From an uncultured Oscillibacter sp. (GTDB taxonomy: Bacteria > Bacillota > Clostridia > Oscillospirales > Oscillospiraceae), in NCBI GenBank assembly GCA_905200545.1, contig CAJKKQ010000006.1:62001-126000 (forward strand): 64,000 bases of DNA, written 5' to 3'. Positions 18,231-26,331 of this stretch are shown one piece after another; position 1 is the first letter of the stretch, and every line of letters begins with the position of its first letter. Under the pieces are notes generated by a model that had not been told where the DNA came from, searched no databases, and worked only from the letters and a program-made list of their open reading frames with translations. The translations under genes were made by a program, and so were the position numbers.

Positions 18231-18530
18231 TCACTTGAGATCCCGGCCGTCCCAGGCGGGTATGCCCGTCAGGGGGAAGCTGCGCTCCTCCGTCCGGAGC
18301 ACCGCATCCACCCCCTCCGGGGCAAAGCGGCCCTGGAGGACGCAGGGCACGCTGCCCAGGGCAGTGTGCAGCATGCCCTCCAGGCACTCGCCGCTGCCGG
18401 TGAACCGGTGCCGCCGGCCGAACAGCTCCAGCTCCGCTGTGATGCGCCCGGCCTCCCGGGCGATGGCTGCCAGGCCCCGCTTGGTGCCCATGGGGGTCTG
18501 GAGCCGGATTTCATAGACGCTGCGTTCCAT
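18231..18530 (-). CDS. Hypothetical 99-aa protein, first gene of the RND operon
   Basis: Small soluble-looking protein with no signal peptide, no transmembrane helix and no motif I recognise. The pattern MERSVYEIRLQTPMGTKRG...LELFGRRHRFTGSGECLEGM...VPCVLQGRFAPEG suggests a small beta-barrel of alternating strands. An AGGAGG site lies 7 nt before the ATG. It is 17 nt upstream of the RND gene and transcribed divergently from the TetR regulator. It might sense or bind the transporter's ligand, but nothing in the sequence proves this. Confidence 0.75.
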   Translation of the reverse strand: MERSVYEIRLQTPMGTKRGLAAIAREAGRITAELELFGRRHRFTGSGECLEGMLHTALGSVPCVLQGRFAPEGVDAVLRTEERSFPLTGIPAWDGRDLK

Positions 18531-18606
18531 GATGCCGCCTCCTGTGGTTTCGTTCTTACGGCCACATGATATGCTCCCCCTGCACAGAATCCCACCCACA
18601 GATCCT

Positions 18607-18636
18607 ATCATATGTTGGGTTTTACACAGATGTCGA
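18607..18636 (-). promoter_or_regulatory. Promoter of the RND operon
   Basis: Minus-strand TCGACA (18631-18636), 18 bp, TATGAT (18607-18612), each 5 of 6 to consensus. It is divergent from, and 22 bp away from, the regulator promoter. Confidence 0.55.
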
Positions 18637-18658
18637 ATATTGTGGTACGGCGCCCTCT

Positions 18659-18687
18659 TTGACAAACACCCGTCATCTGTCTAATGT
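18659..18687 (+). promoter_or_regulatory. Promoter of the TetR-family regulator
   Basis: Perfect TTGACA (18659-18664), 17 bp, TAATGT (18682-18687), 50 bp before the ATG. Inverted ACAGATG (from 18626) and CATCTGT (from 18674) flank the divergent promoters and could be operator halves. Confidence 0.6.
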
Positions 18688-18736
18688 TTTTCCCAACCGG
18701 GCGTGGTATCATGGAATCAACGACGGAGGCGAGGAT

Positions 18737-19336
18737 ATGAAACAGGAAGAACTCTCCCGGCGGCGCAAGGAGCAGATGGCCGCCTCACTGAAAAGGCTGA
18801 TGGCCCGCAAGCCCCTCCACAAGATCACCATTCAGGAGATCGCCGACGACTGCGGCATCAACCGCTATACCTTTTATTATCACTTCCAGGATATCTACGA
18901 CCTGCTCTCCTGGACGTTCCGGCAGGAGGCGCTGTCCCTGATCCACCAGAGCGACAGCTGTCTGACCTGGGAGGACGGCATCCGGCTTTTCCTGCGGTAC
19001 GTACGGGACAATGCCGCCGTGTGCCGCAGCGCCATCAACTCCCTGGGGCAGGAGTCCCTGCGGCGGATGTTCCATGAGGAGGCGGCGTATCTCATGCGCG
19101 CCTACCTGCTGGAGATCAAGGGGGAGCGGCAGGTGCCGGAGGGATACCTGGACTTTTTGACGGACTTTTACATGGAGGCCCTCAGCGGCCTGGTGATGCA
19201 GTGGCTCCAGCGGGGCATGGATGTGCCGGAGGAGACGCTGCTGCACTATCTGCACCTGACGCTGGAGGGCACCTTCGACCAGGCCTTCCGCCGGGTTCAG
19301 GAGGAGGAGCGGGGAGCCGCCGCCTCCAACGCATGA
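18737..19336 (+). CDS. TetR/AcrR-family transcriptional regulator
   Basis: 199-aa regulator. The N-terminal helix-turn-helix covers KITIQEIADDCGINRYTFYYHFQDIYDLL (residues ~32-60), the standard TetR signature. The C-terminal ligand domain resembles the DhaS-like TetR group often found beside MMPL and YhgE/Pip genes. The ATG at 18737 was chosen over the upstream frame start because GGAGG lies 7 nt before it. It is divergent from the 99-aa/RND/GLUG operon, so it very likely represses that operon. Confidence 0.88.
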   Translation: MKQEELSRRRKEQMAASLKRLMARKPLHKITIQEIADDCGINRYTFYYHFQDIYDLLSWTFRQEALSLIHQSDSCLTWEDGIRLFLRYVRDNAAVCRSAINSLGQESLRRMFHEEAAYLMRAYLLEIKGERQVPEGYLDFLTDFYMEALSGLVMQWLQRGMDVPEETLLHYLHLTLEGTFDQAFRRVQEEERGAAASNA

Positions 19337-19352
19337 CCGGAAAGAGAACCCA

Positions 19353-19390
19353 ACAGGGCACGGACGCGCGGCGCGTCCGTGCCCTGTTTT
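19353..19390 (+). terminator. Terminator of the TetR gene
   Basis: 16-bp perfect stem starting ACAGGGCACGG (19353-19368) with its complement at 19372-19387, loop CGG, then a short T-run. Confidence 0.8.
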
Positions 19391-19481
19391 CCCGGGCGGT
19401 TGATTTCCCCGGCGGGATGGAGTACAATGGGGGCTGTCAATTTTTGCCGGAGAGGCTCCGGCCGATTCCGGGAGGTCCTAT

Positions 19482-20303
19482 ATGAATGGTATATTCTCCC
19501 TGTTCACGGATATCACTGTGAACGGGTTTCCCCTTTGGGTGGTGCTGCTGATCTGCGTGGGCGTGTTTCTGGCCTCCTTTATGGATGCCATTGCCGGAGG
19601 CGGCGGCATCATCTCCGTGCCCACCTACCTCATCGCTTTTACGGGCCTGCCCACCCACTTCGCCCTGGGCACCAACAAGCTCTCTTCCGCCATCGGCACG
19701 GTGTTTTCCACCGGCCGCTTTATCCGGCAGGGGTATGTGGACTGGCGGCTCTTCGCCCCGGCGGCGGTCTTTTCCCTGCTGGGCTCCGTGGGAGGTACCT
19801 GGCTGCAGCTGCACACGCCGGATGTGGTGCTGAAGTATCTGCTGCTGGTGGTGCTGCCGGTGGTGGCGGTGGTGACGCTGCGCAACCATAACTGGCCCGA
19901 TGAGCCCACGCCCATGGACTTCCGTCGCCGGGCGGCGGTGGTGTGGGCAGCCTCGTTGGTGATCGGCGCCTACGACGGCTATTACGGCCCCGGTACCGGC
20001 ACCTTTTTGATGCTGATCTTCATCCGCCTGGGGAAGATGGACACCCGCCACGCCGCCGGAGGCGTGAAGGTCATCAATCTGGCCTCCAACATCGGCAGCC
20101 TCTGCACCGCCCTGACGGCGGGCACCGTGTATATCGCGGTGGGCCTCATTGCCGCCATTGCCTCGGTGCTGGGCCACTACCTGGGAGCGGGCCTTGCCAT
20201 CAAGAACGGCAGCCGCATCGTCCGGCCCACCGTCATCATCGTGCTGATCCTGCTGACCGTCAAGGTGGGCAGCGAACTCCTCTTCCCGGAGTTCTGGAGC
20301 TGA
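19482..20303 (+). CDS. TSUP-family permease (sulfite exporter TauE/SafE type)
   Basis: 273-aa membrane protein with eight predicted helices. The family signatures DAIAGGGGIISVPTYLIAFTGLPTHFALGTNKLSS in helix 1-2 and YDGYYGPGTGTFLMLIF in the second half are present. TSUP proteins move sulfite, sulfonates or organosulfur anions. GGGAGG lies 6 nt upstream of the ATG. It is alone between two strong terminators, so it is monocistronic. A second TSUP permease of different sequence lies at 26.3 kb. Substrate unknown. Confidence 0.9.
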   Translation: MNGIFSLFTDITVNGFPLWVVLLICVGVFLASFMDAIAGGGGIISVPTYLIAFTGLPTHFALGTNKLSSAIGTVFSTGRFIRQGYVDWRLFAPAAVFSLLGSVGGTWLQLHTPDVVLKYLLLVVLPVVAVVTLRNHNWPDEPTPMDFRRRAAVVWAASLVIGAYDGYYGPGTGTFLMLIFIRLGKMDTRHAAGGVKVINLASNIGSLCTALTAGTVYIAVGLIAAIASVLGHYLGAGLAIKNGSRIVRPTVIIVLILLTVKVGSELLFPEFWS

Positions 20304-20311
20304 AAAAGCAG

Positions 20312-20344
20312 AAAACCGCGCCGTCTCACTGACGGCGCGGTTTT
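20312..20344. terminator. Bidirectional terminator between the TSUP and PhoH genes
   Basis: 14-bp stem AAAACCGCGCCGTC / GACGGCGCGGTTTT with loop TCACT. A4 and T4 on either side let it stop both convergent transcripts. Confidence 0.85.
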
Positions 20345-20357
20345 GATGTACTGGGTC

Positions 20358-21728
20358 TCACAGCCGCTGCACGGCGTCCATGGCCAGGGCGGAGCGCTCA
20401 CACTCCTCCGCCGAGAGGGTCAGCTGCCAGCAAAGGGGGCTGCCCTTCATGCACTTGGCGGCGTAGCTCAGGCCGTTGGTGCGCTCATCCAGAAAGGGTC
20501 GGTCGATCTGCCGGGGATCGCCCAGCAAAATGATCTTGGTGTCCTGGCCCGCCCGGGTGATGATGCCCTTCACCTGGTTGGGGGTCATGTTCTGGGCCTC
20601 GTCGATGATGAGATAGGTCTTGACGATGGAACGGCCCCGGATGAAGTTCATGGCCTCCGCCTGGATGACGCCCCGCTGGAACACTTCCGACACCCGGTCA
20701 CTGAGGGCACCCTCGTCCTCATAGCGGTCCTCATCGGCGTCCAGCAGCTGCTCCAGATTGTCCACGATGGGCCGCATCAGGGGGGCGATCTTCTCCTGCT
20801 CGTCTCCGGGCAGGAAGCCGATATCGTCGTCGAACTGGGCATTGGGACGGCTGACGATGATGCGCCGGTACTCCCCGTTGGGGTTGTTGTACACCTTCTC
20901 CAGCCCCACCGCCAGGGCGTAGAAGGTCTTGGCGGTGCCCGCCATGCCCTGGACGATCACCAGCGGCGCCTTGTCCGCCCCGGTCATCAGGGCCTCCTGG
21001 AGGAAGTACTGGCCCACGTTCCGGGGGCTCACCCCGTAGGGCTTGCTCTTCTTGTAGGCCAGGGGCACCACCCGTCCCTCCTCCACCCGGCCCAGCAGGG
21101 TCTTGCGGGTGGACTGGTCCAGCTTCAGCACCAGAAACTCATTTTCCGTGAGAGCCGGGCAGCGCCGCTCCCCATTTTCGTCCGCGATGTAGACGGCGGA
21201 GGCGTCCACGCCGCTTTTTTTGAACTCCTTGGCCAGCTCCTCGGGGAGGTACACCGTCTGGCGCCCGGTATAGGCGGCGTCGTCGGCGCTGATCTGTTCG
21301 GTGGTGAAGTCCTCCGCCGGAATCCCCAGGATCTGGGCCTTCACCCGCAGCAGAAGGTCCTTGGTCACCAGGATTACCTGCTCTGTCCCGGCCTCCCGCA
21401 GGCCCTTGCACACCATGAGGATGCGGTTGTCCATCCGGTCTTCCGGCAGGTCCGGCGGCAGCGTCACGTGGATGAAGTTCTGCTCGATCCGGACGGTGCC
21501 GCCCTCCGGCAGCGGGACGCCGGAGAGGAGGTCGCCCCCGCAGCGCAGCTCCTCCAGGGCCCGGATGGCCGCCCGGGCGCTGCGGCCCCGCTCACCCTCC
21601 GCCCGCTTGAGGCCGTCCAGCTCCTCCACCACCGCCAGGGGGATCACCACCTGGTTTTTCTGAAAGCAGTGCAGGGCGTAAGGGGCCTGAATGAGGATAT
21701 TGGTGTCCAGTACATAGGTCTTTTTCAT
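20358..21728 (-). CDS. PhoH2-type protein: PIN nuclease fused to PhoH ATPase
   Basis: 456-aa two-domain protein. Residues ~1-150 form a PIN domain (KTYVLDTNILI, VVEELDGLK, VILVTKDLLLR) with the conserved acidic residues. The C-terminal PhoH ATPase has Walker A in GMAGTAKTFYAL and Walker B in YLIIDEAQN, then LLGDPRQID. PhoH2 proteins are RNA helicase/ribonuclease enzymes related to VapC toxins. It follows gpr by 111 nt on the same strand. Identity is firm; the cellular RNA target is not known. Confidence 0.92.
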   Translation of the reverse strand: MKKTYVLDTNILIQAPYALHCFQKNQVVIPLAVVEELDGLKRAEGERGRSARAAIRALEELRCGGDLLSGVPLPEGGTVRIEQNFIHVTLPPDLPEDRMDNRILMVCKGLREAGTEQVILVTKDLLLRVKAQILGIPAEDFTTEQISADDAAYTGRQTVYLPEELAKEFKKSGVDASAVYIADENGERRCPALTENEFLVLKLDQSTRKTLLGRVEEGRVVPLAYKKSKPYGVSPRNVGQYFLQEALMTGADKAPLVIVQGMAGTAKTFYALAVGLEKVYNNPNGEYRRIIVSRPNAQFDDDIGFLPGDEQEKIAPLMRPIVDNLEQLLDADEDRYEDEGALSDRVSEVFQRGVIQAEAMNFIRGRSIVKTYLIIDEAQNMTPNQVKGIITRAGQDTKIILLGDPRQIDRPFLDERTNGLSYAAKCMKGSPLCWQLTLSAEECERSALAMDAVQRL

Positions 21729-21839
21729 AGCATTTCCCCGGCAGGTTCAAAATTTTGATGGTCCGCCGAGCCTATGGTACCCCCGCCCCGCCCGGAAGCG
21801 CCACCGCCTCCGGGTCAAATCTCTGTGAAGTTTTCGCGC

Positions 21840-22736
21840 CTAGCCCAGCAGGGCCGTCATCTCCGCAATCTCCAGATCCTGCAGGGCCCAGTTGATGCCG
21901 TAGCCCAGCACCTTGGAGAGTTCCCGCACCTGCTGGTCGATGTCCCGGGGGGTCACCATAAACTGCTCCCGCTCCCCCCGCAGCCGCTCCTCGTCCAGGG
22001 AATCCTCCCCTGCCTCTTCCAGCAGGTCTGCCGCCAGCGTCACGGCGTCCACCACCGTGGGCACCCCAAGGGCGTACACCGGCACGCCCAGCGTCTCCCG
22101 GTTCAATGCCGAGCGGTGGTTTCCCACTCCGGATCCCGGGACGATGCCGGTGTCCGAGAGCTGCACCGTGGCGCACACCCGGCCCGTCCGCCGGGAGGCC
22201 AGGGCGTCCACGGCGATGACGAAGGCGGGGTGCACCTCCTCCACCAGCCCCCGCACCGCCTCGGCGGACTCCACTCCGGTGGAGCCCAGCACCCCGGTGC
22301 CGAAGGCCGCCACCGGCCGAAAGCCCGCAAACTGCCGGGGCATGGCGGCAAGGAGGTGCCGGGTCACCAGCACGCTCTCCAGGGTCAGGGGGCCCACGGC
22401 GTCGGGAGTCATGGCCCGGTTTCCCAGGCCCACCACCAACGCCGGCCCGTCCGGCAACGACAGATCCTTCAAGTGGCTGCCCACCGCCCGGACGGCCCGG
22501 TCGAAATAGTCCTCCTTCCGCTTCCAGTAGGCGGTCAGGTCGATGGTGAGGTAGCTCCCCTGAGGCTTGCCCAGAGCCTCCTCTCCCCGCTCGTCCAGAA
22601 TGTCCACCCGGGTGATGGGATAGCCCTCCCGTTTCGTTTTCGTGGCCTTGACCCCGGACAGGCGGGTGGTCCGCTGGGCGGATTCCTGCCACAATTCCCG
22701 GGCCTCCAGGGCCAGGTCTGTGCGTTTTGTCAACAA
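21840..22736 (-). CDS. gpr: GPR endopeptidase (spore germination protease)
   Basis: Aspartic-type protease that degrades small acid-soluble spore proteins during germination. It is made as a zymogen in the forespore. 298 aa, somewhat short of the Bacillus enzyme. Typical stretches are RTDLALEA near the N-terminus, ALVVGLGNRAMTPDAVGPL, FGTGVLGSTGVES and DALASRR. The start is a TTG at 22736 with GGGAGG 8 nt upstream, since no ATG fits. Divergent from rpsT, a neighbour pair common in Firmicutes. This gene shows that the organism forms spores. I did not find a convincing sigma-G promoter. Confidence 0.93.
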   Translation of the reverse strand: MLTKRTDLALEARELWQESAQRTTRLSGVKATKTKREGYPITRVDILDERGEEALGKPQGSYLTIDLTAYWKRKEDYFDRAVRAVGSHLKDLSLPDGPALVVGLGNRAMTPDAVGPLTLESVLVTRHLLAAMPRQFAGFRPVAAFGTGVLGSTGVESAEAVRGLVEEVHPAFVIAVDALASRRTGRVCATVQLSDTGIVPGSGVGNHRSALNRETLGVPVYALGVPTVVDAVTLAADLLEEAGEDSLDEERLRGEREQFMVTPRDIDQQVRELSKVLGYGINWALQDLEIAEMTALLG

Positions 22737-22836
22737 TGCCGTTGCCTCCCAGACACAAAATCTTGTGGTTTTGCTCCTAGGTTTTGCGCCAACTCACACA
22801 ATATTCAAAAAAAGAACAGAAATTATAAAAAAAGTC

Positions 22837-22865
22837 TTGCTTTTCGGAAACTTCCCTGCTAAAAT
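22837..22865 (+). promoter_or_regulatory. Promoter of rpsT
   Basis: TTGCTT (22837-22842), 17 bp, TAAAAT (22860-22865), 61 bp before the start codon. Confidence 0.6.
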
Positions 22866-22925
22866 ATCATTCTGCACGGTGGAAAATCTGTCCGCCGGGT
22901 GATTTTGCCTAAGGAGGTGTTTGGT

Positions 22926-23189
22926 TTGCCGAATATCAAGTCTGCCAAGAAGCGCGTGCTGATCGCTGAGGTGCGCAATGCCCGCAACAAGGCCACGAAG
23001 TCCGAGGTGAAGACCGCCATCAAGAAGTTCGAGGCGGCTGCCGCAGAAGGCAATCGCACCGAGGCCGATGGCGCTTACAAGGTTGCAGTGAAGAAAGTCG
23101 ATCAGGCGGTTGCCAAGGGCGTTCTGCACAAGAACACGGCTGCTCACAGAAAGAGCGCCATGACCCTGAAGCTCAACAAGATCGGCTGA
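22926..23189 (+). CDS. rpsT: 30S ribosomal protein S20
   Basis: 87-aa basic helical protein that binds 16S rRNA early in 30S assembly. PNIKSAKKRVLIAEVRNARNKATKSEVKTAIKKF and the C-terminal LHKNTAAHRKSAMTLKLNK are the classic S20 sequence. Translation starts at a TTG (22926) 8 nt after AAGGAGG. The in-frame ATG at 22899 would place the ribosome site inside the gene and add residues no S20 has. A TTG start is common for S20 and allows autogenous control. Confidence 0.96.
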   Translation: MPNIKSAKKRVLIAEVRNARNKATKSEVKTAIKKFEAAAAEGNRTEADGAYKVAVKKVDQAVAKGVLHKNTAAHRKSAMTLKLNKIG

Positions 23190-23200
23190 TGGTCGAACCG

Positions 23201-23229
23201 AAAGGACATCCCTCGGGGTGTCCTTTTTT
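23201..23229 (+). terminator. Terminator of rpsT
   Basis: Stem AAAGGACA / TGTCCTTT, extended by CCC/GGG pairing, with a T6 tail. Confidence 0.8.
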
Positions 23230-23273
23230 GTTTATCCCGGGACGGCTGCCGTCCCCTGTACGTGAGGTGCTCC

Positions 23274-24050
23274 ATGCCTATTTTTGATACCCACGCCCAC
23301 TATGATTCCTCCGCCTTCCACGCCGACCGGGAGGCGGTGCTCGCTGCCCTGCCGGAAGCAGGGGTCGCCCTGGTGGTGGATCCCGGGTGCGACCTGCCCA
23401 CCTCCCGGGCCGCCCTGGCCCTGGCGGAGCAGTTCCCCCACGTCTACGCCGCCGTGGGCATCCACCCGGAGGACTGCGCCGGGTATACCGACGCGGATCT
23501 GGATGCCCTCCGGCAGCTGTGCCGCCATGACAAGGCGGTGGCCGTCGGGGAGATCGGCCTGGACTACTACTGGGCGGAGAACCCGCCCCGGGAATTCCAG
23601 CAGCAGGTGTTCCGGCGGCAGCTGGAGCTGGCGCTGGAGCTGGACATGCCCGTCATCATCCACGACCGGGAGGCCCATGGGGATTCCCTGGCCATCGTGA
23701 AAGAGTATCCGGGCCTCCGGGGGGTGTTCCACTGCTTTTCCGGCAGCCCGGAGATGGCCGCGGAGCTTCTCAAGCGGGGCTGGTACCTGGGCTTTGACGG
23801 GCCCATCACCTATAAAAACGCCAAGCGGGCGCCGGAGGTGGCGGCCATTACCCCCCTGGACCGCATCCTGGTGGAGACGGACAGCCCCTACATGACCCCG
23901 GTACCCTTCCGGGGCAAGCGCAACGACAGCCGCTACCTCCCCTATGTCTTGGAGAAGCTGGCGGAGTGGAAGGGCGTCACAACCGAGGAGATGACGGACA
24001 TCACCTTTGCCAACGGAAAACGGCTCTTTGGAATTGGGGGATCGGTATGA
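23274..24050 (+). CDS. tatD: TatD-family metal-dependent deoxyribonuclease
   Basis: 258-aa amidohydrolase-fold nuclease (3'-5' DNase activity in characterised TatD). Metal ligands are visible: FDTHAHYD at the N-terminus, GEIGLDYYW near residue 90, IHDREAHGD, FHCFSGS, and TDSPYMTP with the last Asp. The ATG at 23274 after TGAGGTG gives the standard N-terminus; a GTG four codons upstream is less likely. It overlaps the next lipoprotein gene by ATGA. A TatD-linked radical SAM gene follows, a known association. Confidence 0.93.
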   Translation: MPIFDTHAHYDSSAFHADREAVLAALPEAGVALVVDPGCDLPTSRAALALAEQFPHVYAAVGIHPEDCAGYTDADLDALRQLCRHDKAVAVGEIGLDYYWAENPPREFQQQVFRRQLELALELDMPVIIHDREAHGDSLAIVKEYPGLRGVFHCFSGSPEMAAELLKRGWYLGFDGPITYKNAKRAPEVAAITPLDRILVETDSPYMTPVPFRGKRNDSRYLPYVLEKLAEWKGVTTEEMTDITFANGKRLFGIGGSV

Positions 24051-24904
24051 AAACAAGACTGTGTCCCCTGCTGGCGGCACTGATGCTCACCGGCTGCGGG
24101 GCCTCCGGCGCATCCGGCCTGCCGGAGACGGAGCCGTTGGAGCCCCTCTCCGCCCCCGCCGTGGTGACGGAGGGGCGGACACCGGAGGAGGATTACCAGC
24201 TGCCCACTCAGGTGGTGGGCCTGCGGGACTGGATGGGAAACAGCCGCTGGAATCTGGATCCCGTGGGCCTGCTCTCCCAGCTGCCGGATCAGGAGGTGGC
24301 ACTGTACGGTGTGACAAAGTATTCCGGCAGCACGGCCCTGCTCCGCTGGGGGGACGCTCTGGCGGAGTTTGACTGGTCCTTCGGCGGTCCCCAGGTGGTG
24401 GAGCCCCGGCTCCAGTGCTGGGACGCGGACGGCGACGGTCAGGAAGAAGTGGTGCTTATCAACCTCCTGGGCAGCGGGACAGGGGTTTCTATCGAGGAAC
24501 TCCACATCGTGGAGAAAAATCAGGACGGCACCCTCACCGATCACTGTTTCCCGGAGACCCTGTGGCGGGACGCCCTCTCCGGGCAGCTGTCCGTGGTGAC
24601 AGCGGAGGACAGGACGTATGCGGTGCTGGGGCGGGAGCTGGTGGATCTCACGGATGTGCTGCTGGCGGAAAACATTGCCCCCGGTGCCGTCCAGGGCCTC
24701 ACCACCGGTTCTCAGGCCTCCTTCTCCGCGTGGCCCCATGAGAAGGAGCCCGGCGGGAGCCTCCGGTTCCAGGGGGCCGTGATGCTGGAAGGGGAGGATA
24801 TTCCATATTACTGGTACACAGCGGATCTCTCTGCTTCCGTCTCCTATCAGGACGGCGGCTTTACCCTCTCGGAGATTCATTTGGACAGTGTGCCGGAATC
24901 TTAA
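24047..24904 (+). CDS. Hypothetical lipoprotein between tatD and its radical SAM partner
   Basis: 285-aa protein with a signal peptide ending in the lipobox LTGC (Cys17), so it is anchored on the outer face of the membrane. No known catalytic motif is seen. The segment WDADGDGQEEVVLI resembles a calcium-binding FG-GAP-like loop, and the rest looks beta-rich. The start overlaps the tatD stop (ATGA), implying co-translation. Its job cannot be assigned. Confidence 0.8.
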   Translation: MKTRLCPLLAALMLTGCGASGASGLPETEPLEPLSAPAVVTEGRTPEEDYQLPTQVVGLRDWMGNSRWNLDPVGLLSQLPDQEVALYGVTKYSGSTALLRWGDALAEFDWSFGGPQVVEPRLQCWDADGDGQEEVVLINLLGSGTGVSIEELHIVEKNQDGTLTDHCFPETLWRDALSGQLSVVTAEDRTYAVLGRELVDLTDVLLAENIAPGAVQGLTTGSQASFSAWPHEKEPGGSLRFQGAVMLEGEDIPYYWYTADLSASVSYQDGGFTLSEIHLDSVPES

Positions 24905-24919
24905 AAGGAAGCGGATACC

Positions 24920-25543
24920 ATGGAAAAAGGCTTTACCATTACCTATGAATACGGGGATAACCTCTATGTGAACCCCACCAACCGCTGTGACTTCAACTGC
25001 GATTTCTGCCTGCGGCACAATCAAAGCTCCGGCGGCAGCATCTATACCCACAACCTGTGGCTCAAGCGGGAGCCCAGCCGTGAGGAGATGCTGGCCTCCA
25101 TCGAGAGCCACGATTTATCCAAGTACCGCCAGCTGGTGTTCGTGGGCTTCGGGGAGCCCACCTACCGCTTTGACGACATCTGCTGGGTCATTGACCGGAT
25201 GAAGGAAAAGGGAGAGAAGATCTTCACCCGCATGGACACCAACGGCACCGGCTCCCTCATCAACGGCCGGGATATCACGCCGGAGTTTGCCGGGCGGTTC
25301 GACATGGTGTCCGTCTCCCTGAATACCGACACGGCGGAAAAGTATGAGGCATTGTGCCATCCCCAGTTCCACGGGGCCTATGAGGCCATGCTGGACTTCA
25401 CCCGCCGGGTGCGGCAGTTCGTTCCCCATGTGATGATGACGGTGGTGGACACCATCTCCCCGGAGGAGATCGAAGCCTGCCGGAAGATCTGCGAGGAGGA
25501 CGTGGGGGCCGAGTACCGGGTGCGGGCCTACATCAAGGATTGA
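24920..25543 (+). CDS. TatD-linked radical SAM protein
   Basis: 207-aa radical S-adenosylmethionine enzyme. The iron-sulfur motif CxxxCxxC is at residues ~23-30 (NRCDFNCDFCLRHN), followed by GFGEPTYR, which binds SAM. It lacks an extra C-terminal cluster domain. It matches the TatD-associated radical SAM group (TIGR04038 type), which I recognise from the combination of neighbour and sequence. It lies 15 nt after the lipoprotein gene in the tatD operon. The reaction is unknown for the family. Confidence 0.85.
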   Translation: MEKGFTITYEYGDNLYVNPTNRCDFNCDFCLRHNQSSGGSIYTHNLWLKREPSREEMLASIESHDLSKYRQLVFVGFGEPTYRFDDICWVIDRMKEKGEKIFTRMDTNGTGSLINGRDITPEFAGRFDMVSVSLNTDTAEKYEALCHPQFHGAYEAMLDFTRRVRQFVPHVMMTVVDTISPEEIEACRKICEEDVGAEYRVRAYIKD

Positions 25544-25605
25544 GCCGGTTTTCCCGGGAAAGGCACGGCCCTCCCGGGGACGGAGAAAAGAAAGGATTTT
25601 TGTTT

Positions 25606-25845
25606 ATGTTTCGACTGTTAGGGACCCTGATCATGGGCGCCCTGGTGGGCTGGATCGCCGGAAAGGTGATGAACACCGACGGCGGATTGCTGCGCAACAT
25701 CGTGGTGGGCATCGTGGGCTCCTTTGTGGGCAGCTTTGTTTTCGGACTGCTGGGCTTCTACGCCTACGGCTTTTTCGCCAACCTCCTGGTGAGCGTGGTG
25801 GGAGCATGCCTCTTCATCTGGCTGGGCCGGAAGCTTTTCCGGTAA
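25606..25845 (+). CDS. GlsB/YeaQ/YmgE-type small membrane protein
   Basis: 79-aa protein with three hydrophobic helices and the glycine-rich GALVGWIAGKVMN...GIVGSFVGSFVFGLLG pattern of the transglycosylase-associated GlsB/YeaQ family, often linked to stress. The ATG at 25606 lies 9 nt after AAAGGA. It is the last gene before a strong terminator. Confidence 0.85.
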   Translation: MFRLLGTLIMGALVGWIAGKVMNTDGGLLRNIVVGIVGSFVGSFVFGLLGFYAYGFFANLLVSVVGACLFIWLGRKLFR

Positions 25846-25854
25846 GATTGCCGC

Positions 25855-25886
25855 AAAAAAGAGACGCCGTCAGGCGTCTCTTTTTT
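25855..25886. terminator. Bidirectional terminator
   Basis: Stem GAGACGCC (25861-25868) / GGCGTCTC (25873-25880), loop GTCA, flanked by A6 and T6. It serves the GlsB-like gene and the convergent VOC gene. Confidence 0.9.
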
Positions 25887-25900
25887 CAGCCGCTTTTTGA

Positions 25901-26299
25901 TTAAAGCATTTTCATCAGCTCAATCTGCTCGCCGGAGGGGCCGGTGAAAAACCGGTTTTCCAGTCCGCCGAAGAGGGTGGGCAGCACCACCTTTTCCGGC
26001 GTGGTAAAGGTGTCCACCCCCAGGGCCTTCAATTCCGCGGCGGCGGCGTCCACGTCGTCCACATACACGGCGAAGTGGGGGATATTGCCCTCCGTCAGCG
26101 GGGCGGGGGTGGGAGACTGGATCAGCTCCAGCACGAAGCCGCCGAACTCCACCAGGGCCAGACCCTTGTCCCCTGCGGGGGTGGGCAGGGCGTCCTTCTG
26201 GCGGAGGGCGCCGCCGATCTTCTCATAAAAGGCGATGCTTGCATCCAGGTCGGGGGTGTGGATGGCGATGTGGGCAGGGCCCTGATAGTGTTCCTTCAT
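25901..26299 (-). CDS. VOC-family (glyoxalase-fold) protein
   Basis: 132-aa vicinal-oxygen-chelate protein: HIAIHTPDLDASIAFYEKIGG at the start, ALVEFGGFVLELIQ, IPHFAVYVDDVDAAAAEL, and a C-terminal GPSGEQIELMKM. The metal-ligand pattern (His, Glu, His, Glu) looks complete. The family includes lactoylglutathione lyase and dioxygenases, and the substrate cannot be chosen from sequence. AGGAGG lies 7 nt upstream of the ATG at 26299. It follows the TSUP permease gene by 32 nt and probably shares its mRNA. Confidence 0.86.
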   Translation of the reverse strand: MKEHYQGPAHIAIHTPDLDASIAFYEKIGGALRQKDALPTPAGDKGLALVEFGGFVLELIQSPTPAPLTEGNIPHFAVYVDDVDAAAAELKALGVDTFTTPEKVVLPTLFGGLENRFFTGPSGEQIELMKML

Positions 26300-26331
26300 A
26301 AAAACTCCTCCTGATTTGTAAAATATGAAAC

